A stretch of DNA of 64,000 bases from the NCBI GenBank assembly GCA_039096225.1, contig JBBPEB010000011.1, forward strand, positions 961,234 to 1,025,233, given 5' to 3'. Source of the stretch: Blastocystis sp. Blastoise. Taxonomy: Eukaryota; Sar; Bigyra; Opalinata; Blastocystidae. A program made the translations under genes and the position numbers. Under the pieces are notes generated by a model, which saw only the letters and a list, made by a program, of their open reading frames with translations, did no database searches and was not told the DNA's origin. Positions 55,501 to 64,000 of the stretch are shown here, one piece after another. Position 1 is the first letter of the stretch. Each line of letters begins with the position of its first letter.

Positions 55501-58500
55501 TTGATGTTAATTCTACAATTCGTTCTAATTTTGTTATTTGTGAAGAAGGTAATTATTGTATAGAAGGTATTAAATATTCTTGTCCATCTGGTTCTTATGG
55601 TAATGAAACTGGTCTTTATAATAATAATTGTAGTGGTAAATGTTTAGAAGGTTATTATTGTTTAGAAGGATCTATATCATCAATTGAAAATGAATGTGGT
55701 AATGCAAATGTATATTGTCCTTTAGGTTCTTCTTCTCCTATTAATGTTCCTTTAGGTTCTTATTCTATTCCTCTTGATGTTAATTCTACAATTCGTTCTA
55801 ATTTTGTTATTTGTGAAGAAGGTAATTATTGTATAGAAGGTATTAAATATTCTTGTCCATCTGGTTCTTATGGTAATGAAACTGGTCTTTATAATAATAA
55901 TTGTAGTGGTAAATGTTTAGAAGGTTATTATTGTTTAGAAGGATCTATATCATCAATTGAAAATGAATGTGGTAATGCAAATGTATATTGTCCTTTAGGT
56001 TCTTCTTCTCCTATTAATGTTCCTTTAGGTTCTTATTCTATTCCTCTTGATGTTAATTCTACAATTCGTTCTAATTTTGTTATTTGTGAAGAAGGTAATT
56101 ATTGTATAGAAGGTATTAAATATTCTTGTCCATCTGGTTCTTATGGTAATGAAACTGGTCTTTATAATAATAATTGTAGTGGTAAATGTTTAGAAGGTTA
56201 TTATTGTTTAGAAGGATCTATATCATCAATTGAAAATGAATGTGGTAATGCAAATGTATATTGTCCTTTAGGTTCTTCTTCTCCTATTAATGTTCCTTTA
56301 GGTTCTTATTCTATTCCTCTTGATGTTAATTCTACAATTCGTTCTAATTTTGTTATTTGTGAAGAAGGTAATTATTGTATAGAAGGTATTAAATATTCTT
56401 GTCCATCTGGTTCTTATGGTAATGAAACTGGTCTTTATAATAATAATTGTAGTGGTAAATGTTTAGAAGGTTATTATTGTTTAGAAGGATCTATATCATC
56501 AATTGAAAATGAATGTGGTAATGCAAATGTATATTGTCCTTTAGGTTCTTCTTCTCCTATTAATGTTCCTTTAGGTTCTTATTCTATTCCTCTTGATGTT
56601 AATTCTACAATTCGTTCTAATTTTGTTATTTGTGAAGAAGGTAATTATTGTATAGAAGGTATTAAATATTCTTGTCCATCTGGTTCTTATGGTAATGAAA
56701 CTGGTCTTTATAATAATAATTGTAGTGGTAAATGTTTAGAAGGTTATTATTGTTTAGAAGGATCTATATCATCAATTGAAAATGAATGTGGTAATGCAAA
56801 TGTATATTGTCCTTTAGGTTCTTCTTCTCCTATTAATGTTCCTTTAGGTTCTTATTCTATTCCTCTTGATGTTAATTCTACAATTCGTTCTAATTTTGTT
56901 ATTTGTGAAGAAGGTAATTATTGTATAGAAGGTATTAAATATTCTTGTCCATCTGGTTCTTATGGTAATGAAACTGGTCTTTATAATAATAATTGTAGTG
57001 GTAAATGTTTAGAAGGTTATTATTGTTTAGAAGGATCTATATCATCAATTGAAAATGAATGTGGTAATGCAAATGTATATTGTCCTTTAGGTTCTTCTTC
57101 TCCTATTAATGTTCCTTTAGGTTCTTATTCTATTCCTCTTGATGTTAATTCTACAATTCGTTCTAATTTTGTTATTTGTGAAGAAGGTAATTATTGTATA
57201 GAAGGTATTAAATATTCTTGTCCATCTGGTTCTTATGGTAATGAAACTGGTCTTTATAATAATAATTGTAGTGGTAAATGTTTAGAAGGTTATTATTGTT
57301 TAGAAGGATCTATATCATCAATTGAAAATGAATGTGGTAATGCAAATGTATATTGTCCTTTAGGTTCTTCTTCTCCTATTAATGTTCCTTTAGGTTCTTA
57401 TTCTATTCCTCTTGATGTTAATTCTACAATTCGTTCTAATTTTGTTATTTGTGAAGAAGGTAATTATTGTATAGAAGGTATTAAATATTCTTGTCCATCT
57501 GGTTCTTATGGTAATGAAACTGGTCTTTATAATAATAATTGTAGTGGTAAATGTTTAGAAGGTTATTATTGTTTAGAAGGATCTATATCATCAATTGAAA
57601 ATGAATGTGGTAATGCAAATGTATATTGTCCTTTAGGTTCTTCTTCTCCTATTAATGTTCCTTTAGGTTCTTATTCTATTCCTCTTGATGTTAATTCTAC
57701 AATTCGTTCTAATTTTGTTATTTGTGAAGAAGGTAATTATTGTATAGAAGGTATTAAATATTCTTGTCCATCTGGTTCTTATGGTAATGAAACTGGTCTT
57801 TATAATAATAATTGTAGTGGTAAATGTTTAGAAGGTTATTATTGTTTAGAAGGATCTATATCATCAATTGAAAATGAATGTGGTAATGCAAATGTATATT
57901 GTCCTTTAGGTTCTTCTTCTCCTATTAATGTTCCTTTAGGTTCTTATTCTATTCCTCTTGATGTTAATTCTACAATTCGTTCTAATTTTGTTATTTGTGA
58001 AGAAGGTAATTATTGTATAGAAGGTATTAAATATTCTTGTCCATCTGGTTCTTATGGTAATGAAACTGGTCTTTATAATAATAATTGTAGTGGTAAATGT
58101 TTAGAAGGTTATTATTGTTTAGAAGGATCTATATCATCAATTGAAAATGAATGTGGTAATGCAAATGTATATTGTCCTTTAGGTTCTTCTTCTCCTATTA
58201 ATGTTCCTTTAGGTTCTTATTCTATTCCTCTTGATGTTAATTCTACAATTCGTTCTAATTTTGTTATTTGTGAAGAAGGTAATTATTGTATAGAAGGTAT
58301 TAAATATTCTTGTCCATCTGGTTCTTATGGTAATGAAACTGGTCTTTATAATAATAATTGTAGTGGTAAATGTTTAGAAGGTTATTATTGTTTAGAAGGA
58401 TCTATATCATCAATTGAAAATGAATGTGGTAATGCAAATGTATATTGTCCTTTAGGTTCTTCTTCTCCTATTAATGTTCCTTTAGGTTCTTATTCTATTC

Positions 58501-61500
58501 CTCTTGATGTTAATTCTACAATTCGTTCTAATTTTGTTATTTGTGAAGAAGGTAATTATTGTATAGAAGGTATTAAATATTCTTGTCCATCTGGTTCTTA
58601 TGGTAATGAAACTGGTCTTTATAATAATAATTGTAGTGGTAAATGTTTAGAAGGTTATTATTGTTTAGAAGGATCTATATCATCAATTGAAAATGAATGT
58701 GGTAATGCAAATGTATATTGTCCTTTAGGTTCTTCTTCTCCTATTAATGTTCCTTTAGGTTCTTATTCTATTCCTCTTGATGTTAATTCTACAATTCGTT
58801 CTAATTTTGTTATTTGTGAAGAAGGTAATTATTGTATAGAAGGTATTAAATATTCTTGTCCATCTGGTTCTTATGGTAATGAAACTGGTCTTTATAATAA
58901 TAATTGTAGTGGTAAATGTTTAGAAGGTTATTATTGTTTAGAAGGATCTATATCATCAATTGAAAATGAATGTGGTAATGCAAATGTATATTGTCCTTTA
59001 GGTTCTTCTTCTCCTATTAATGTTCCTTTAGGTTCTTATTCTATTCCTCTTGATGTTAATTCTACAATTCGTTCTAATTTTGTTATTTGTGAAGAAGGTA
59101 ATTATTGTATAGAAGGTATTAAATATTCTTGTCCATCTGGTTCTTATGGTAATGAAACTGGTCTTTATAATAATAATTGTAGTGGTAAATGTTTAGAAGG
59201 TTATTATTGTTTAGAAGGATCTATATCATCAATTGAAAATGAATGTGGTAATGCAAATGTATATTGTCCTTTAGGTTCTTCTTCTCCTATTAATGTTCCT
59301 TTAGGTTCTTATTCTATTCCTCTTGATGTTAATTCTACAATTCGTTCTAATTTTGTTATTTGTGAAGAAGGTAATTATTGTATAGAAGGTATTAAATATT
59401 CTTGTCCATCTGGTTCTTATGGTAATGAAACTGGTCTTTATAATAATAATTGTAGTGGTAAATGTTTAGAAGGTTATTATTGTTTAGAAGGATCTATATC
59501 ATCAATTGAAAATGAATGTGGTAATGCAAATGTATATTGTCCTTTAGGTTCTTCTTCTCCTATTAATGTTCCTTTAGGTTCTTATTCTATTCCTCTTGAT
59601 GTTAATTCTACAATTCGTTCTAATTTTGTTATTTGTGAAGAAGGTAATTATTGTATAGAAGGTATTAAATATTCTTGTCCATCTGGTTCTTATGGTAATG
59701 AAACTGGTCTTTATAATAATAATTGTAGTGGTAAATGTTTAGAAGGTTATTATTGTTTAGAAGGATCTATATCATCAATTGAAAATGAATGTGGTAATGC
59801 AAATGTATATTGTCCTTTAGGTTCTTCTTCTCCTATTAATGTTCCTTTAGGTTCTTATTCTATTCCTCTTGATGTTAATTCTACAATTCGTTCTAATTTT
59901 GTTATTTGTGAAGAAGGTAATTATTGTATAGAAGGTATTAAATATTCTTGTCCATCTGGTTCTTATGGTAATGAAACTGGTCTTTATAATAATAATTGTA
60001 GTGGTAAATGTTTAGAAGGTTATTATTGTTTAGAAGGATCTATATCATCAATTGAAAATGAATGTGGTAATGCAAATGTATATTGTCCTTTAGGTTCTTC
60101 TTCTCCTATTAATGTTCCTTTAGGTTCTTATTCTATTCCTCTTGATGTTAATTCTACAATTCGTTCTAATTTTGTTATTTGTGAAGAAGGTAATTATTGT
60201 ATAGAAGGTATTAAATATTCTTGTCCATCTGGTTCTTATGGTAATGAAACTGGTCTTTATAATAATAATTGTAGTGGTAAATGTTTAGAAGGTTATTATT
60301 GTTTAGAAGGATCTATATCATCAATTGAAAATGAATGTGGTAATGCAAATGTATATTGTCCTTTAGGTTCTTCTTCTCCTATTAATGTTCCTTTAGGTTC
60401 TTATTCTATTCCTCTTGATGTTAATTCTACAATTCGTTCTAATTTTGTTATTTGTGAAGAAGGTAATTATTGTATAGAAGGTATTAAATATTCTTGTCCA
60501 TCTGGTTCTTATGGTAATGAAACTGGTCTTTATAATAATAATTGTAGTGGTAAATGTTTAGAAGGTTATTATTGTTTAGAAGGATCTATATCATCAATTG
60601 AAAATGAATGTGGTAATGCAAATGTATATTGTCCTTTAGGTTCTTCTTCTCCTATTAATGTTCCTTTAGGTTCTTATTCTATTCCTCTTGATGTTAATTC
60701 TACAATTCGTTCTAATTTTGTTATTTGTGAAGAAGGTAATTATTGTATAGAAGGTATTAAATATTCTTGTCCATCTGGTTCTTATGGTAATGAAACTGGT
60801 CTTTATAATAATAATTGTAGTGGTAAATGTTTAGAAGGTTATTATTGTTTAGAAGGATCTATATCATCAATTGAAAATGAATGTGGTAATGCAAATGTAT
60901 ATTGTCCTTTAGGTTCTTCTTCTCCTATTAATGTTCCTTTAGGTTCTTATTCTATTCCTCTTGATGTTAATTCTACAATTCGTTCTAATTTTGTTATTTG
61001 TGAAGAAGGTAATTATTGTATAGAAGGTATTAAATATTCTTGTCCATCTGGTTCTTATGGTAATGAAACTGGTCTTTATAATAATAATTGTAGTGGTAAA
61101 TGTTTAGAAGGTTATTATTGTTTAGAAGGATCTATATCATCAATTGAAAATGAATGTGGTAATGCAAATGTATATTGTCCTTTAGGTTCTTCTTCTCCTA
61201 TTAATGTTCCTTTAGGTTCTTATTCTATTCCTCTTGATGTTAATTCTACAATTCGTTCTAATTTTGTTATTTGTGAAGAAGGTAATTATTGTATAGAAGG
61301 TATTAAATATTCTTGTCCATCTGGTTCTTATGGTAATGAAACTGGTCTTTATAATAATAATTGTAGTGGTAAATGTTTAGAAGGTTATTATTGTTTAGAA
61401 GGATCTATATCATCAATTGAAAATGAATGTGGTAATGCAAATGTATATTGTCCTTTAGGTTCTTCTTCTCCTATTAATGTTCCTTTAGGTTCTTATTCTA

Positions 61501-64000
61501 TTCCTCTTGATGTTAATTCTACAATTCGTTCTAATTTTGTTATTTGTGAAGAAGGTAATTATTGTATAGAAGGTATTAAATATTCTTGTCCATCTGGTTC
61601 TTATGGTAATGAAACTGGTCTTTATAATAATAATTGTAGTGGTAAATGTTTAGAAGGTTATTATTGTTTAGAAGGATCTATATCATCAATTGAAAATGAA
61701 TGTGGTAATGCAAATGTATATTGTCCTTTAGGTTCTTCTTCTCCTATTAATGTTCCTTTAGGTTCTTATTCTATTCCTCTTGATGTTAATTCTACAATTC
61801 GTTCTAATTTTGTTATTTGTGAAGAAGGTAATTATTGTATAGAAGGTATTAAATATTCTTGTCCATCTGGTTCTTATGGTAATGAAACTGGTCTTTATAA
61901 TAATAATTGTAGTGGTAAATGTTTAGAAGGTTATTATTGTTTAGAAGGATCTATATCATCAATTGAAAATGAATGTGGTAATGCAAATGTATATTGTCCT
62001 TTAGGTTCTTCTTCTCCTATTAATGTTCCTTTAGGTTCTTATTCTATTCCTCTTGATGTTAATTCTACAATTCGTTCTAATTTTGTTATTTGTGAAGAAG
62101 GTAATTATTGTATAGAAGGTATTAAATATTCTTGTCCATCTGGTTCTTATGGTAATGAAACTGGTCTTTATAATAATAATTGTAGTGGTAAATGTTTAGA
62201 AGGTTATTATTGTTTAGAAGGATCTATATCATCAATTGAAAATGAATGTGGTAATGCAAATGTATATTGTCCTTTAGGTTCTTCTTCTCCTATTAATGTT
62301 CCTTTAGGTTCTTATTCTATTCCTCTTGATGTTAATTCTACAATTCGTTCTAATTTTGTTATTTGTGAAGAAGGTAATTATTGTATAGAAGGTATTAAAT
62401 ATTCTTGTCCATCTGGTTCTTATGGTAATGAAACTGGTCTTTATAATAATAATTGTAGTGGTAAATGTTTAGAAGGTTATTATTGTTTAGAAGGATCTAT
62501 ATCATCAATTGAAAATGAATGTGGTAATGCAAATGTATATTGTCCTTTAGGTTCTTCTTCTCCTATTAATGTTCCTTTAGGTTCTTATTCTATTCCTCTT
62601 GATGTTAATTCTACAATTCGTTCTAATTTTGTTATTTGTGAAGAAGGTAATTATTGTATAGAAGGTATTAAATATTCTTGTCCATCTGGTTCTTATGGTA
62701 ATGAAACTGGTCTTTATAATAATAATTGTAGTGGTAAATGTTTAGAAGGTTATTATTGTTTAGAAGGATCTATATCATCAATTGAAAATGAATGTGGTAA
62801 TGCAAATGTATATTGTCCTTTAGGTTCTTCTTCTCCTATTAATGTTCCTTTAGGTTCTTATTCTATTCCTCTTGATGTTAATTCTACAATTCGTTCTAAT
62901 TTTGTTATTTGTGAAGAAGGTAATTATTGTATAGAAGGTATTAAATATTCTTGTCCATCTGGTTCTTATGGTAATGAAACTGGTCTTTATAATAATAATT
63001 GTAGTGGTAAATGTTTAGAAGGTTATTATTGTTTAGAAGGATCTATATCATCAATTGAAAATGAATGTGGTAATGCAAATGTATATTGTCCTTTAGGTTC
63101 TTCTTCTCCTATTAATGTTCCTTTAGGTTCTTATTCTATTCCTCTTGATGTTAATTCTACAATTCGTTCTAATTTTGTTATTTGTGAAGAAGGTAATTAT
63201 TGTATAGAAGGTATTAAATATTCTTGTCCATCTGGTTCTTATGGTAATGAAACTGGTCTTTATAATAATAATTGTAGTGGTAAATGTTTAGAAGGTTATT
63301 ATTGTTTAGAAGGATCTATATCATCAATTGAAAATGAATGTGGTAATGCAAATGTATATTGTCCTTTAGGTTCTTCTTCTCCTATTAATGTTCCTTTAGG
63401 TTCTTATTCTATTCCTCTTGATGTTAATTCTACAATTCGTTCTAATTTTGTTATTTGTGAAGAAGGTAATTATTGTATAGAAGGTATTAAATATTCTTGT
63501 CCATCTGGTTCTTATGGTAATGAAACTGGTCTTTATAATAATAATTGTAGTGGTAAATGTTTAGAAGGTTATTATTGTTTAGAAGGATCTATATCATCAA
63601 TTGAAAATGAATGTGGTAATGCAAATGTATATTGTCCTTTAGGTTCTTCTTCTCCTATTAATGTTCCTTTAGGTTCTTATTCTATTCCTCTTGATGTTAA
63701 TTCTACAATTCGTTCTAATTTTGTTATTTGTGAAGAAGGTAATTATTGTATAGAAGGTATTAAATATTCTTGTCCATCTGGTTCTTATGGTAATGAAACT
63801 GGTCTTTATAATAATAATTGTAGTGGTAAATGTTTAGAAGGTTATTATTGTTTAGAAGGATCTATATCATCAATTGAAAATGAATGTGGTAATGCAAATG
63901 TATATTGTCCTTTAGGTTCTTCTTCTCCTATTAATGTTCCTTTAGGTTCTTATTCTATTCCTCTTGATGTTAATTCTACAATTCGTTCTAATTTTGTTAT
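4571..64000 (+). CDS. giant secreted cysteine-rich repeat protein, 3' end outside window, frame broken twice
   Basis: Exons 4571-4625, 4662-4699, 4738-4813, 4854-4955, 4993-5079, 5123-5205 and 5245 onward join in frame. Residues 1-17 (MYVKFLIYLFLIISALG) look like a signal peptide. Unique residues up to 169 carry degenerate Cys-Gly-Tyr modules, for example SECSGKCKEG and NYYCPSGT, of the GCC2/GCC3 ephrin-receptor-like type known from large protist surface proteins. From residue 170 the exon is about 215 copies of one 91-residue module with no intron. As written, the extra A at 5726-5730 gives TGA at 5731-5733 and a 309-residue product. The middle open stretch runs to TAA at 48098-48100, and the third, 48093-64000, has no stop. 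Ignoring the two single-base insertions, one frame gives at least 19,731 residues. The likely role is an extracellular filament, coat or adhesin; partners are unknown. By analogy with the paralogue, HormR-like modules may follow beyond the window. Confidence 0.75.
4626..5244 (+). other. six short spliceosomal introns of the giant gene
   Basis: Introns and lengths: 4626-4661 (36), 4700-4737 (38), 4814-4853 (40), 4956-4992 (37), 5080-5122 (43) and 5206-5244 (39). Donors are mostly GTAT, with GTGAT and GTAAAA once each; all acceptors are (T/A)TAG. The third has CTAAT shortly before the acceptor, a possible branch site. Phases are 1, 0, 1, 1, 1, 0. The third to fifth split a glycine codon at module borders. 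Removing all six gives an uninterrupted frame from the signal peptide into the array, which strongly supports this structure. Confidence 0.8.
5726..5730 (+). other. +1 frameshift: A5 where other copies have A4
   Basis: At this point, at the end of the first array module, every other copy reads GAAAATGAATGT; here one extra A is present. The frame becomes GAA AAA TGA and stops at 5731-5733. The next codons in that frame, ATG TGG TAA, stop again, so reassignment of TGA would not rescue it. An extra base in a homopolymer is a typical long-read consensus error, though a real mutation is possible. Confidence 0.9.
48092..48094 (+). other. +1 frameshift: C3 where other copies have C2
   Basis: Other copies read TCTTCTCCTATTAATG; here one C is added, giving TCT CCC TAT TAA and a stop at 48098-48100. 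It lies about 156 modules after the first break. Sequence on both sides is identical to the rest of the array. As with the first break, a consensus error is the simplest reading. Confidence 0.9.
48093..64000 (+). other. third open stretch of the array, running off the window
   Basis: After the extra C the module frame continues for 5,302 complete codons and two further bases with no stop. It is the continuation of the giant gene. Its end, and any C-terminal domain or membrane anchor, lie beyond 64000. Confidence 0.9.

Larger units (their letters stand above)
5312..64000 (+). repeat. coding megasatellite: 273-bp unit, about 215 tandem copies
   Basis: The unit is 273 bp (91 codons) and repeats head-to-tail to the window edge, so the true length is unknown. 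Length less two inserted bases is 58,687, or 214.97 units. Lines 5,460 bases apart (20 units) read identically wherever I compared them, and all translated copies in 5723-48100 are the same. The module has 8 cysteines (positions 3, 10, 42, 48, 56, 72, 76, 82 counting from Asn of NECG), three N-glycosylation sequons (NST at 32, NET at 63, NCS at 71), 9 acidic and 3 basic residues, and no Met, Gln, Trp or His. Every codon ends in A or T. Unit GC is about 27.5%. Such uniformity points to very recent amplification or ongoing unequal exchange and gene conversion, or to an assembly that propagated one consensus unit. Confidence 0.95.

Noticed and set aside
5312-64000. CRISPR array or non-coding satellite DNA
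   Set aside because: There are no spacers, the unit is an exact multiple of three, it stays open in one frame, and it encodes a coherent cysteine module continuous with spliced upstream exons.

Overview
This is AT-rich nuclear DNA from a unicellular eukaryote. Genes are split by very short GT-AG introns (most 33-43 nt, a few about 63-74 nt). Stops used are TAA and TAG. The genes encode an ER membrane protein and secreted cysteine-rich proteins of a type common in protists. No rRNA, tRNA or other taxonomic marker is present, so I cannot name the lineage.

Layout. 1-481: AT-rich sequence with no gene. 482-1065 (minus): a two-exon gene for a BAP31-like ER membrane protein ending in a di-lysine retrieval signal. 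1066-1863: intergenic, holding a GC-richer island (about 43% GC at 1201-1440) with decayed repeats of about 120 bp. 1864-4280 (minus): a nine-exon gene for a secreted 689-residue cysteine-rich protein with two modules resembling hormone-receptor (HormR) domains. 4281-4570: a shared divergent promoter region. 4571-64000 (plus): a second cysteine-rich gene with a signal peptide and six short introns. It then enters one giant exon made of a 273-bp coding repeat (91 residues) copied about 215 times, and it is still open at the window edge.

The main finding is that array. From 5312 to 64000 it appears to be the same 273 bp over and over, with only two deviations: one extra A at 5726-5730 and one extra C at 48092-48094. 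Each deviation shifts the frame and makes a stop. Without them the reading frame is continuous through the array and the product is at least 19,731 residues (about 2 MDa) within this window. As written, the first stop gives a 309-residue protein. The two insertions look more like consensus errors than biology, but only raw reads can settle it.

The two cysteine-rich genes are head-to-head paralogues. Both start with a signal peptide on a short first exon ending in phase 1, and they share an 83-nt exon with the same flanking intron phases. The minus-strand protein holds one copy of the array module with identical cysteine spacing. One partner kept a single module and the other amplified it into a coding megasatellite. 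The product is probably a huge secreted or surface-attached, disulphide-bonded, heavily glycosylated, acidic filament.
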